64,000 nucleotides of DNA from Malachius bipustulatus. Lineage: Eukaryota > Arthropoda > Insecta > Coleoptera > Melyridae. Below the pieces are notes generated by a model that did not search any database, was not told where the DNA came from, and saw only the letters and a program-made list of their open reading frames with translations. This document shows positions 10,161-20,873 of this stretch, one piece after another. The DNA is taken from assembly GCA_910589415.1 (NCBI GenBank), contig OU342630.1:22601867-22665866 (forward strand). The letters run 5' to 3'. The first letter of the stretch is position 1; each line of letters opens with the position of its first letter. A program made the position numbers and the translations under genes.

Positions 10161-12145
10161 CCATTACAAAAAAAAACGTAAGCAAACAAAATGGTGAAAC
10201 TGGAATGTAAAGAAACAACTAATAGAATTTTTCGAGAGTGCGTCTTCGTTATAATATACTGAGTGATAATCGCGTTCTGGATCCGCTCGATCCGCCGCGA
10301 TTTCGGATTTTGGATTGTGGAAATCACAGAACCCATACCAGACCATAGGGCCATCTTGTATGCTTCCTAATCTGTTCCTCTAGGGTTGCGCTATTGTACC
10401 ACAGGTCTACGATTGTTTCCAATTTGAAAGGTTATGTGCCTGCGATCTGCACAAGATGGTTAAGAGGATACTTGCTGTTGTATCGTCAATGTCAGAATGT
10501 TTTATGTATTAATATTAGTCGTAATACTAGTGACCGCCATGATGCCATGATTCATCAATTATGATATGTCATGACATGACACAGGTTGTGGCAGTGGATA
10601 AGGCACCATCATGATGCAGTCGTGTGGCAGTTACTACTGTACCAGAGTATGACGTAAAAGATATAACACTTGCCAATTGACAAATTGCCTCTACATGTTT
10701 TTTTTTCAAAATTTTTCAAAAATTTTCAGTTTTTTGACGATTTTTCAGGAACCTGTCCAGACTGAATTTTTGTACACATCTTATCATTGATATTATTTAC
10801 TTTTTGAGCTCTGATTAAATTTATTTCCTAGGGCAGTGGCGGTGATTTTGGGGTTGCTTGAAATTTTTTTGTTCCAAATTTTTGACACTTTGTATCTCTA
10901 AAACAGTTTGTTTATGCACATTGTAATGAACAATGTTAATGGGAACTTTTTCTCTCTCTTTTTTATCTCGTTTTCTTACGGTTGTCATATTGGATTTTTT
11001 CAAAATATTATAACTCGTAGTGCTATACATGTCGGTAATCGAAAAATAAATTGCGTTCAAAAAGGGACATTCAACATGACGGTCATAAAAAACGAAAATT
11101 GAGGCTGGTTGCGGAATAACAAAAGACGATTGAGACCTGTCATACACAACTATCTTATTCTTCTAAAAAAAGTATCCAAATAATGTCACACTTTGACAGC
11201 TGTCAAATTAACCGTTCCGGATTTACTTGCGAAAAACAAAATAGACGCCATTTTCGGTTTTCTGCCTATATTTTCAAAACCAATTTATTGACCGATGGTA
11301 AATCTGAAACCGGTTATCGAATGCACTAAGTTTCCCCTAAAACTTTCCCCATTTAACCTTTGATGTAGGCTGTATAGGTGTAATAGGAACCGAGATTCCT
11401 GTATATAGAGAAGCGAATCTGGGACACACTGTAAACTCTAAGTATATAGTCCAATAAAGTCTAAAAAGTCATACGTATCGATTAAGAATACACATCCTTT
11501 TGATAGTTCGATTTATTTTGTTTCATGTACGTATGTTTTTATAGTAACCGTCTAGTTTGTCTAAACACTCCATCCCGCATAAATAAGTATACGTCAACAT
11601 TGGTTTTGAATGAGAATTAAATGCACAGCACAGAGGATAGAATGTCATTACGTGAATAAATTTTATGTAGTTGTCAGTGGCTCTCAAACTGACGTAAGCG
11701 GTTCAATTCATTTTTTTAATAATTCCTTCAATAATTACGCTCGTTCACAACTTGACAATTAACTGTTTGACATTTTCTGGTGAAATTAAAAATATTAATT
11801 CGGACAGTTAGTAAGACGTCACATCTGACTTTTTAAAGTTAATCCTACTATAGGTATATCCACCTACTGACAAATTATATCGAGATTAACGTCTATAAAT
11901 ATATCTTAAATATATATCTATAAATAGTTATAAAGAAATATTGGCACATTCTGTATCTGCAGAAACTGTGTAGGTATTCTATTATGATGATTTATACTAA
12001 ATCGATAAAAAATATATTCGTTTCAGTTGTTTAATTGCGAAGTTAATGGGCAAGGAAAATGTAATTGAAGCCAAGATCTTTGCTTTCATTTACGGCTTAG
12101 TCTCGACAACATAACACTTATCATTAAATTAAATAATTAACTTAC
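10161..12145. other. No gene recognised; AT-rich intergenic or intronic DNA
   Basis: Contains short palindromic runs (TCATGACATGACA near 10570) and a stretch at 10690-10870 resembling the degenerate repeat found at 20340 and 22005 in opposite orientation. Minus- and plus-strand open frames near 10821-11147 have no recognisable domain. If the exon at 12146-12238 is real, most of this could be its first intron. Confidence 0.4.
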
Positions 12146-12238
12146 CGTTTCGGCGTTTGTAACAGGTCCAGGCCAACAAGGCTTAAATAAACAAAAGGTA
12201 ACGAAGACAAAAGACGCGACCAGGACCCAGAACCTCAT
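12146..12238 (-). CDS. Candidate first exon of a secreted-protein gene
   Basis: On the minus strand an ATG at 12238-12236 opens 31 codons that look like a signal peptide: MRFW, then a hydrophobic core (VLVASFVFVTFCLF), then a small-residue region ending near TNAET. The exon ends in phase 0 at a consensus splice donor, ACG|GTAAGT (donor GT at 12145-12144). The upstream 100 bases are less AT-rich and lack upstream ATGs close to the start. No continuing exon is recognised on the minus strand further left before the transposons begin, so the product is unknown. This is the only piece of the window that looks like host coding sequence. It could also be a chance open frame. Confidence 0.35.
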
Positions 12239-12343
12239 ATTTAGGTACTGCACCACTTTACAACTTCCAAGACTAACAACTACTAAGTCGCTAAGTTTTG
12301 GGCTCTCGCAGAAACTTGGCTCTACCCACTTGTTCCTTGTCAA

Positions 12344-14080
12344 ATTTATTAATTATTAAGAGAATAGAGCCTGTAACAGACTGCAGCTAGCGTGTGAGTG
12401 GACACAATAGACAAAGCCATGGCTTGTCATCCAGTTGTTTTTATATTTGTTGTTCAAGAGTTCAAGAAGCCATATGACCCAGTTAAATCTAAATGTGAAG
12501 ACCTACTTTAGCCCTAACTATTACATTATTTGTTTTTGAAATTAGCTCGTAACCTAATTTGATAGGTGTTGATTGCTGTCACGATTATTACAAAAAAGAG
12601 TTGCAGCAGGGAACTTTCAAGATTGCTTATTTGATGATTATTGTCAATTGGAAGATTATTTCTGGTGATAAAATATTCCATTATTCATCTCTTGTCATCG
12701 CTTGCATTGTAATTAACTGCTGCAACACATTATAATAAGTACCTACAAAGGTATGTAATAATTGCTCATCAAAGTAGGTACCTACTTCATAAAATTACTG
12801 CTTTTTCACAGTTACTTTTATAACAGTGTTAAAGAGCTTCTTTATACGTCCTCCCTGTTTAAATCCCTTATTGGTCAATTTATAATTGACACTTGTGAAA
12901 AATTGAGTCCATGGTAGACAAATCTACAATGGGGACAACTTAAGAGTGTTAAGTACGGAAGAGATGCAACCATCCATCATATGCATATGCACCAGCAGCG
13001 AATCTCAGATTTCTTTCACGTTAAAGATTTAAAATTTCCGATGTGTTGTTAATTCATTTATTTTTCAATCCAAAATTGGAAAACTGCTCACTGGAAAGGC
13101 GACCTGATGTTGCATGGATCAATTCGGTGAAGAAGCGGCGATTCAAAGCTGGGGGGATAACCGATCACTATGTGGACGAGGATCGACTCACAACAGAAAA
13201 TCACTCCAACACAAATAACCGCTCTGAGCTGTAGATTCGACCTAAGGGACTAGGGAAAATGTTATATTTGTATTATGCAGGGTGTCTCCTTTTTAGAACT
13301 CACTATATCTAAAGTTTGTCCAGCGAGTCCTTGTAGCAGAACGCGAGCCGGTCTTTTACGATACGAGATCACGAGGACTCTCTGCGATGGTTCCCAGTAG
13401 ATTACCACAAAACAATACAAAAATTATTGCTTTATTATTTTGTCGCTTGAGACAATTCTGAAAATTTAGGTCCTGTAACAAGATACGCTCATCCTGTGTC
13501 GAGCAGTTGTTTTTTTACTTTACTCCGCTTGTCCAACGCCGATCTCTCCATACACCGGTTCCGTTATTTAGTCAATTTATTATTTAGCTGAGTGGAAACT
13601 AAGTTTTTGACTTGAAAGAATGGCTTATGGAGCCGGATCTAACCACTGGCATACACCGTTGGTGAACTTGAGTGTCAAAATAACTAAGAGTAAACAATAA
13701 AATAAATGAAAAATTATACGTACCGTCAATTTTACTGTGTCATCAAACTCTGCCCAGGCGCCTCTCTCCTTCGATTTGTATCAAGTCATTTAACGACTCA
13801 TGCATTTTATTTATTTGCTTATTTGACCTATTTAAACCCTTTAAGATTTTTCGCACTATTTTATTTTTGACTTTTGCTTGAGCTTGAGCTCCTCCTGCCA
13901 AAATGTGAATTTCTATTCCAAGTCTTTCCTTACTTTGGTCTGATTGAATTTAATTTTTTTAAATAAATTAAAATATTTAATGAGATTTTTTTTATTTGAT
14001 TTATTTATTTCTTAATGTGCGTGGGTCAGAAAATTAAATAATTTTAATTTGTCAACAAATTTTATTAAAATCTATTTTTT
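12344..14080. other. No gene recognised
   Basis: AT-rich DNA with no convincing reading frame. A 63-codon frame at 13043-13234 resembles nothing I know. If the exon at 12146-12238 is real, the first few hundred bases to its right would be the gene's promoter. A fragment AGGGTGTCTCC near 13280 resembles an end of the TACAGGGTGT repeats without a visible partner. Confidence 0.4.
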
Positions 14081-14271
14081 ATTAGGTTGTCCAAGATGCT
14101 GTCAAAATGGATTCAATATGGCCGCCTGTAGAACCTGCTGTTATTGAAAGTGGTGTGGATCATTAAGATAACATTATTTGTTTATTTCTTTTTTATATAC
14201 TAAAAAGTTGAAGCCTTTTAAAAGGTCATATACAATCTCTTATTCCCTATTAAATTGGTTTTGGGTTAAAA

Positions 14272-14493
14272 ATGCCTACCGCCTGCTGTTGTGTTGTAAT
14301 AAAGTGTGGAATCCGTGGAGATCGCGATCTTTTGAATTTTTATAAAATACCAACAGAACTGCATTTTGAGCATCGCAAAGATCTCAATGAACTTTCTAAA
14401 AAAGACGTGTGAAATGGCTTCAAGCAATTAGAAGATCTGATTTATCAGAAACAACCTAATATGCCAGGGTTTGCAGCAAACATTTTTTGTCTG
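14272..14493 (+). pseudogene. THAP-domain exon 1
   Basis: Begins at the ATG at 14272 with MPTACCC and a Cys cluster, then NFYKIPTE, a basic stretch, a WLQAIRR block and VCSKHFLSGK, which is the C2CH zinc-finger order of THAP DNA-binding domains (Cys-x-Cys near residue 5-12, Cys-x3-His near the end). The exon ends at a splice donor G|GTAAGC (14494). The frame breaks near 14410 and there is a TAA near 14456, so it is not functional. In P-element-like and ISL2EU-type transposases a THAP domain binds the terminal repeats. The next exon is at 15157-15345. Confidence 0.6.
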
Positions 14494-14621
14494 GTAAGCT
14501 GATACTGATACGCATTATGTAATAATATGTACCTACTTACCTACCTAATTGGATATTTTTTCCTGTAGATGTAAATGCAATGTTATAACGATGATAAAAA
14601 AATACTCTGTTCACTTCAAAT

Positions 14622-15122
14622 CACGGTGTAAGATATATAGGTGAGTGAACGAAGCACGTATTTCAACAGTAAAGCGCGCGACGAAAACCTGAACCTCAGT
14701 GTATGAGAGAGTCTTGCCAGCTGGGCTCTGACCTCTTGCTCTTACACATGCAAATTGCCATTATCAGGGTGTCATGCTACTCAATTTTATTTTTTTCTGA
14801 AGAAGCGATAAGCAAAAATGGGTAGAAACTGTGATTTGCCTAATTGTAGAAGTTGATGCGATGAAACTATAACGGGTATTTCATCGAGTGACATTTTAAC
14901 ATTTAAATATTAATAAAATTAGAACATAAGAGCACGCGTTTATCAGCGAATATGCGTGAATCATTTATGCTAGCGCTTGTGCGCTTGTCCGAGTGAAGAG
15001 TACGGCAGAACTAACCACTGCGAGCGAGAGCAACAAAACAAATGGGTAAAACAGATGTAGCGTGACGATATCGGGTCGCACTGGGGAGTCTTGTTCCAAC
15101 ACCTTAGTTATCTTACACCGTG
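14622..15122. mobile_element. hAT-type MITE, 501 bp, 8-bp target duplication
   Basis: Ends are CACGGTGTAAGATA (14622-14635) and its exact complement TATCTTACACCGTG (15109-15122). The copy is flanked by CTTCAAAT at 14614-14621 and 15123-15130, a perfect 8-bp target duplication as expected for hAT-family transposases. No coding frame of note lies inside. It sits in the intron between the two THAP exons, so it inserted after the THAP transposon. Confidence 0.85.
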
Positions 15123-15156
15123 CTTCAAATTCTTGATTTCCATATTTAAATTTTAG

Positions 15157-15345
15157 GAAAACCATCAGCATTAGTTGATAAAAATTGAAAACGATCCTGA
15201 CAGATTTCCTTCTTTGGCCATGGGATATAATAACTCAGATGTTGCTTTAAAAAGGGCTAAAGATGATCTGCTCAGAAAGAATACAATACAGAGTTCAAAA
15301 GAATTTGAAGAAAAAGTTCAAAATGAGAGTATTTCGGTTTCGGAG
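15157..15345 (+). pseudogene. THAP protein exon 2 (linker)
   Basis: Follows an acceptor TTTTAG at 15151-15156 and starts with GKPSALVDK, which continues the FLSG end of exon 1 in the way THAP proteins do (the usual continuation being a Gly-Lys-Pro segment, then an Asn-Pro-Asp-containing block). Here ENDPDRFPSLAMGY is followed by a charged helical stretch, KRAKDDLLRK. A one-base frame break lies near 15180. The exon ends at a donor GAG|GTACTT (15346). The next exon was probably interrupted by the LTR element inserted at 15427; the sequence resuming at 20112 may be part of it. Confidence 0.5.
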
Positions 15346-15426
15346 GTACTTAATTTGTGATATTTTTTGAGTTTATTTATTTATTAATTTCGTTAACTTG
15401 AGAGTTTTTATGTCCTACCTAGGTGA

Positions 15427-15622
15427 TGTTTTATATGTTCATTATATTTAGAATAAAACTCTAGTTGTAGTTTCAAGATAAGTTCTTTATTTTTAGAAAA
15501 GACTTTATAACTTAACATAGAATTCTCTAGTCAGCGTTCGGCTCTACTAGCGGCCATGATCTAATGATCTGTCGCTGTTGCCAAGCCTGCGCAATAATTA
15601 ACTGAATAACAAATACACAACA
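15427..15622 (-). repeat. 3' LTR of mag-like element
   Basis: 196 bp, TGTTTTATATG...ATACACAACA on the plus strand, same as the copy at 19916-20111 by eye. The preceding polypurine tract is the A/G run on the minus strand at 15623-15645. Confidence 0.9.
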
Positions 15623-15648
15623 TGTTCTCTCTTTTTTTTTTTACAGTA

Positions 15649-18600
15649 CTAATACAAATGATAATTCCGCAAGTAATACGGAATTTTTGAAACACGGGAA
15701 CTACGAGTGGTAGTTTCACAATAATTATCATCATCATCAACGAATAAATCTATATCAGAAGTATTAGGTAATAGAGCCTCTGCATCTATAGGATCAGGAT
15801 CCAAATCAAAATCAGAGCTAACAATATCACTCTGATCATTAGACTCACTTTTAATAAAGATATCAGGTTCAGACTCAAATAGATTTTCCGATATATTTCT
15901 ATTCGTTTCAACATCAGGTTCATTTCTAGCTATGGAACCTTCACAAAGATCTTCATAAATAATATATTCAAAACTATTACTGTTACTTATAAATGGAATG
16001 TTGGTTTTATTTATCAATCGCCTGTTTCTTCGAAATTTATTTCCCTTTAAGTCTTCAATTATGTATGATCTTTCATTATGATTTTCTATTATTTTACCCT
16101 TTTCCCAAAAATTGTTTTTTGTAAACAGCACTTTGTCACCTTTAAAAAGAACAGGTAAGTTGGTTGCATTTTTGTCATAATTGAGTTTTTGCTTATGAGA
16201 ATTTGACTTCAATTTATTTGAAACAATTTCTGGTTCTATAACTTTCGGAAGTAGATTCTCGACACATGTAGGCATTTTAGTCTTAAGCACTCTGTTCAGT
16301 AATAATTGAGAGGGTGAATAACCAAGAGATGTTAAAGGAGTATTTCTATATTCTAATAAGAAAATTGGCAGTTCATTTGGCGATTTCATTTTCACTAGCA
16401 TTTTTTTAGTTATATCAACATATTTTTCTGCAAAAGAATTCGACTGATGGTAATGTGGACTGCTAAATTCCACATCAAAATTCCATAGTTTAGAAAAATC
16501 TTTAAATTTGACACTATTATATGGATTATTGTCTGCGAAAAATTTGTCGGGAATCCCAAATTTGGAAAAAATATTTGTACAAATTTCTATAACTGTGTCG
16601 GCTGTTTTGTTTTTTACAGGCAGTACTTCTAGCCAATGTGAGTAGGCATCAACTAATAAAAAATAGTATTCTTTTTTATACTCCAAAAAATCAGAATACA
16701 CATACTGCCATGGTCTATTCGGTAATTCATGAGGTATCAGTGTTTCTTTTTTATTTGCTACTCTATTGAGCTGGCAAGTTTCACACATATTAACATAATT
16801 TTCAATGTCAGTAGACATGCCCTTCCAAAATACTGTTTGTCTAGCACGCAGTTTTGATTTAACTATGCCAAAATGTGGCTCATGAATAATTTTCAAAATG
16901 TAACTCTTCAGTTTAGAAGGTACAACAACTTTGTTTTGATAAAACAATAAGTCATCCGATAAAAATATTTCACTTCTTAAATTGAAGTAAAAGTTTAATT
17001 CAGAGCTCAAACGCTTATTGTTCTCAGGCCACCCACATAACACAAAATTTTTAACTGCAGAAAGGACAGGGTCTTCTTCTATAGTTTTTTTAAAAAGTAT
17101 TTTTTTTTCAATTGTCATGGGAACATTTAATGACAATGAATGAACTATATATTCCATATCCTTATCAATTGGAACCTCACTCTTTATAAACGATCTGCTC
17201 AAAGCGTCTGCCACATACATTTTGCTACCTGGCAAATATTCAATTTTAATTTTATACTTTACTAATTTCAGTAGCATTCTTTGAAGTCTAACGGTAACAT
17301 CATCTAAGTTCTTTTTAAATATTGGAATTAAGGGCTTATGATCAGAATGAACAATTACGTCCCTACCATACACCAGATAGTGGAATTTTTCAAATGCAAA
17401 AGTGATCGCTAAAAGTTCCTTCTCTATTTGGGCATACCTAACTTCAGTTTTATTTAAAGACCGAGAAGCGAATGCGACTGGATGCATATCCTGCAATAAA
17501 ACACATCCCAATCCCTGACTAGATGCATCACACTGTATGACAATCTCTTTGTTGTCATCAAATAATTTTAAAATTGGTCTCTGAGTAATCAATTCTTTCA
17601 AAGTATCTAGTTCTTTTTTATGCTCATCAGACCAATTAAAGTCAGTACCCCCTCTGGTTAACCTTCTCATATGAAAAGTTAGCTGGGACATATTAGGAAT
17701 AAATTTAGAAAAAAATTTAAACATGCCCAAAATTCTGAGGAGATCCTTTTTATTTTTTGGTGTTTCAATTGCCCATACAGCCTCAACATTTTTATTATTC
17801 GGTTGGACTCCATTTTTTGAAACTGTCTGTCCTAGAAAATTTACTTCTTTCAGCTTTAATTGCAATTTATTAAAATTGAACTTTACATTATACTTCAGAG
17901 CTCTATCTATCAAGACTTTGAGTGCTTTATCATGTTCATGCTCTGTCCGTCCAGAAATAATTATATCATCAAAGTAAAGTTCAACATTTTCAATGTCACC
18001 AAAAATAGCAACGTTCTTTTTTTGAAATATTTCAGGGGCCGACGATATCCCAAAAGGAAGCCTGTTAAATTTAAAGCGTCCAAATGGTGTGTTGAACGTG
18101 CATAATTGCGAGCTATTTTCACTAAGCTGTAATTGCCAAAACCCATCCTTCATATCAATCACTGTGAATATACTTTTACCCTCAAGTCGACTTAATAAAT
18201 CATCACACTTTGGAATTATATAATGTTCTCTACATATGAATTTATTCAATGGTTTGGGATCTAGACACAGACGAAGGGTCCCATTTGGTTTTTCAATGAT
18301 CATTAGTGAATTTACCCACTCAGTAGGATAATCAACCTCTGAAATTATATTTTTATTTTTTAGATCTACTAGAGTTTCCTTTAATTTATTATATAAAGAC
18401 ATTGGAACCTTCCTCTGCGTTTGTACTATCGGTACAGCATCAGATTTTAATTTTATATCTACAAGCCCTGGAATAGAGCCCAAGCCATCAAACAATTGAG
18501 GAAAAAGTTTATAAAGTTCTTCCTTATTATTGGGTAACATACAACTACTATTAAATAAGACATTTTTTTGCACACAATGAATACGTCGAATTAAATCAAA

Positions 18601-19806
18601 TTTTACACAATCTTTTAGACCTAGCAACGGTTCTGATTCTAAGTTTATAATTAAAAAATTTACATACTGACTAATACCTTTATAACAACATTTTAAATTC
18701 ACCTGTCCAATCGGTCTTGATCTAAAATTGCCATATGATATTATTGTAATTTGTGTGGGAAAAATTACTGAGTCACATAAGTTCAGTTTCTTGAAATGTT
18801 TAAGTGGCAGTATACTAGACTCAGCTCCTGAATCCAATTTGAATTTAATTCTACTACCATTTATAGCAATATCCTCATACCAAGCATGTTTCATTTCATC
18901 TGGCTTATTTTCCCGCTGTTCACAAATGAAAACATTGCCTGCATTATTCTTACTGGATACATCTCCCAAACAGTAGTTACTTCTTAATAATTCTATTTCT
19001 TCGACTCTTTGAAATGTTTCTACATCATCTTCTAGTTCTTCCACTGTTGCACATTTTGCCACTGTTTCTTCTTTTCTTTTGAATATCTTCTCCCTAGCAT
19101 TATCAGGTTTGTCATTACTTTTATACCGACACATTTTTGCGAAATGATTCATCTTTTGGCAGACTGCACATGTTTTATTATAAGCTGGACATTTCCAAGG
19201 AAGGTGATTGTAACCACATTTTTGACAAGGACGAGAAGATCGAACCACATTTATTTCTTCCTCCTGCGACAGCAATTTTACATGCTGCTTGGAAAGTTCA
19301 ATAGATTTGCAATACTCTTGAATTTTATCCAAAGTCATACCTGATTCACGAATCAATCTCTGCTGTATTTGTTTATCGTAGAGACCCAAAATCACCCTGT
19401 CTTTCAACATACGATCAACGTAAGACACCTTACATTTTTCATTAAGGCATATAAAATCACAACTTGCGGCCTGCTTCTTTAATTCTGTCAAGAAGGAGTC
19501 AATACTTTGGTCTTCTTTTTGCATGATGTTATTAAATTTAAATGTTTCCATGGTGACATTTTGCTTTGGGAGAAAATATGAGTCGAAACACTGCAGAACT
19601 TCATCAAGAGTGTTTACTTTATCCTCTGGAAATGTGTTGTAAACATCTAGAGCACTTTCACCTACTATGTTTAAAAGTAAGGCAATTTTTATTTCGTCAC
19701 TTTCCTTCTTTTTTCCAGAGGCTAACAAGATATTAAATTTTTGCTTCCACTTGGTCCACGACGCAGTGTCGTTTATTACGAATTGTTCAGGAACTTTGAC
19801 CTCCAT
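15649..19806 (-). CDS. Gag-Pol polyprotein, mag-like Ty3/gypsy
   Basis: A single 1385-codon frame from the ATG at 19806. Gag fills about residues 1-190; two zinc knuckles (CQKCGYNHLPWKC and CAVCQKMNHFAKMC) lie near 193-228. The aspartic protease has KLDSGAES with the catalytic Asp near 325. RT shows LCLDPKPLN, IDMKDGFWQ, LPFGISSAPEIFQ and the catalytic YFDD at 611-614. RNase H has QCDASSQG, KELLAI and HSDHKPL. Integrase has a His/Cys zinc region ending CETCQ near residue 1010, then DAYSHW, FADNNP and FAEKYV as the D-D-E residues. All catalytic residues are present; FADNNP in place of the common SDNGP is a variant. A fused gag-pol frame is usual in part of the mag lineage. An acidic C-terminal tail of about 130 residues follows the integrase. 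Confidence 0.9.
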   Translation of the reverse strand: MEVKVPEQFVINDTASWTKWKQKFNILLASGKKKESDEIKIALLLNIVGESALDVYNTFPEDKVNTLDEVLQCFDSYFLPKQNVTMETFKFNNIMQKEDQSIDSFLTELKKQAASCDFICLNEKCKVSYVDRMLKDRVILGLYDKQIQQRLIRESGMTLDKIQEYCKSIELSKQHVKLLSQEEEINVVRSSRPCQKCGYNHLPWKCPAYNKTCAVCQKMNHFAKMCRYKSNDKPDNAREKIFKRKEETVAKCATVEELEDDVETFQRVEEIELLRSNYCLGDVSSKNNAGNVFICEQRENKPDEMKHAWYEDIAINGSRIKFKLDSGAESSILPLKHFKKLNLCDSVIFPTQITIISYGNFRSRPIGQVNLKCCYKGISQYVNFLIINLESEPLLGLKDCVKFDLIRRIHCVQKNVLFNSSCMLPNNKEELYKLFPQLFDGLGSIPGLVDIKLKSDAVPIVQTQRKVPMSLYNKLKETLVDLKNKNIISEVDYPTEWVNSLMIIEKPNGTLRLCLDPKPLNKFICREHYIIPKCDDLLSRLEGKSIFTVIDMKDGFWQLQLSENSSQLCTFNTPFGRFKFNRLPFGISSAPEIFQKKNVAIFGDIENVELYFDDIIISGRTEHEHDKALKVLIDRALKYNVKFNFNKLQLKLKEVNFLGQTVSKNGVQPNNKNVEAVWAIETPKNKKDLLRILGMFKFFSKFIPNMSQLTFHMRRLTRGGTDFNWSDEHKKELDTLKELITQRPILKLFDDNKEIVIQCDASSQGLGCVLLQDMHPVAFASRSLNKTEVRYAQIEKELLAITFAFEKFHYLVYGRDVIVHSDHKPLIPIFKKNLDDVTVRLQRMLLKLVKYKIKIEYLPGSKMYVADALSRSFIKSEVPIDKDMEYIVHSLSLNVPMTIEKKILFKKTIEEDPVLSAVKNFVLCGWPENNKRLSSELNFYFNLRSEIFLSDDLLFYQNKVVVPSKLKSYILKIIHEPHFGIVKSKLRARQTVFWKGMSTDIENYVNMCETCQLNRVANKKETLIPHELPNRPWQYVYSDFLEYKKEYYFLLVDAYSHWLEVLPVKNKTADTVIEICTNIFSKFGIPDKFFADNNPYNSVKFKDFSKLWNFDVEFSSPHYHQSNSFAEKYVDITKKMLVKMKSPNELPIFLLEYRNTPLTSLGYSPSQLLLNRVLKTKMPTCVENLLPKVIEPEIVSNKLKSNSHKQKLNYDKNATNLPVLFKGDKVLFTKNNFWEKGKIIENHNERSYIIEDLKGNKFRRNRRLINKTNIPFISNSNSFEYIIYEDLCEGSIARNEPDVETNRNISENLFESEPDIFIKSESNDQSDIVSSDFDLDPDPIDAEALLPNTSDIDLFVDDDDNYCETTTRSSRVSKIPYYLRNYHLY

Positions 19807-19901
19807 TTTATATTTTTATACTTCTCTATACTACGTTCTTCACGTTTGAGAACTTTTATCGTCCGTCTTCAATTATAATTATTCCATCGAACTCAAGCTT
19901 A

Positions 19902-19915
19902 CACACCTGACACCA
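19902..19915 (-). promoter_or_regulatory. Primer binding site, tRNA-Leu-like
   Basis: Directly after the 5' LTR on the minus strand the sequence reads TGGTGTCAGGTGTG. Its first nine bases match the complement of insect tRNA-Leu ends as I recall them (TGGTGTCAG...), the primer used by many mag-lineage elements; the match beyond that is weak. Confidence 0.5.
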
Positions 19916-20111
19916 TGTTTTATATGTTCATTATATTTAGAATAAAACTCTAGTTGTAGTTTCAAGATAAGTTCTTTATTTTTAGAAAAGACTTTATAAC
20001 TTAACATAGAATTCTCTAGTCAGCGTTCGGCTCTACTAGCGGCCATGATCTAATGATCTGTCGCTGTTGCCAAGCCTGCGCAATAATTAACTGAATAACA
20101 AATACACAACA
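19916..20111 (-). repeat. 5' LTR of mag-like element
   Basis: 196 bp, identical by eye to 15427-15622. Adjacent on the minus strand to the primer site and to the GGTGA target duplication at 20112-20116. Confidence 0.9.
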
Positions 20112-20116
20112 GGTGA

Positions 20117-20871
20117 CAAATCATGGAGAGTCCTCCAGTAGTGCTGTCGCCAATCTGCAAGATGATGCTGCTGGCAGAAAGTGATAAAACAGATTCAAAC
20201 CATCTCTGTTCTGTACAGGAGATGACATAACACAAATGTTACCTATTGACAGACTGTCTCTACTACTGTCTTCTAGTGGCCTAGATGTTCAGGGTTGGTG
20301 CCCTTTTCTTTTTACGAAAGTTTTTTTTTTAATTGTTAAATATTTATCTGTTATTTTATTCCAACTTAATTTAATTATGACTTGAAGTTGCGTTAAAAAC
20401 CTTTCGCACATCAATCTCATAAATACAGTATTCTTATGCGTTCATTCAATTTTGAATACTTTCACCGTTTTTTAAATTGGCTTCCTGAATTTTTTAGTGA
20501 CACGATCATATTAGTACTAGTATTATTAAAGTTATCTACTGTAAAAATTTCAGTCTCCAATAAATTAATATATAAAATAATAATTGTTTTTATAAAACTG
20601 TAATTTTATTGACAACTTTGTAATGAGCACCAGCTTATGACAATAAAGTATATTATGTTCATTATAATAAATAAAATGTATGTTTCTGAAGTTGTTAATT
20701 TTTTCTACAATTGATATGTTATCCTCATGCTGAAGCTATTATGAAGTTTCACAAACTCAAAATAATTCTTAAAAACATTTATTAAGATTATAATAAAGGT
20801 TTAAAAACACAAGTATAAAAGAAATATAAGATTTATAATAGTACATTATAAAATTAGTTAATAATGTAAGG
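20117..20871. repeat. THAP transposon interior with degenerate repeat copy
   Basis: 20117-20250 may be the rest of a THAP-protein exon: a Ser-rich frame ESSSSAVANLQDDAAGRK is open briefly, then stops. 20385-20560 matches 22010-22200 (TTCACCG...TTTTTAAATTGGCTT, then TTTCAGT-type blocks), a degenerate repeat family that also surrounds the nested elements at 22260-22514, 39783-40456 and 50456-50640. The DDE transposase core expected here is not recognisable. Confidence 0.4.
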
Positions 20872-20873
20872 GA

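Larger units (their letters stand above)
15427..20111 (-). mobile_element. Intact mag-like Ty3/gypsy LTR retrotransposon
   Basis: A 4685-bp element with 196-bp LTRs at 15427-15622 and 19916-20111 that read as identical, bounded by TG...CA and by a 5-bp target duplication GGTGA (15422-15426 and 20112-20116). On the minus strand the order is 5' LTR, primer site, one gag-pol ORF (19806-15649), a purine tract, 3' LTR. Identical LTRs and an open polyprotein mark a recent insertion that may still be active. It landed inside the THAP transposon; sequence either side of it joins cleanly at GGTGA. Confidence 0.92.

Noticed and set aside
14272..15345. A functional host THAP gene
   Set aside because: Frame breaks in both exons, a MITE in the intron and a retrotransposon after exon 2 point to a dead transposon gene.
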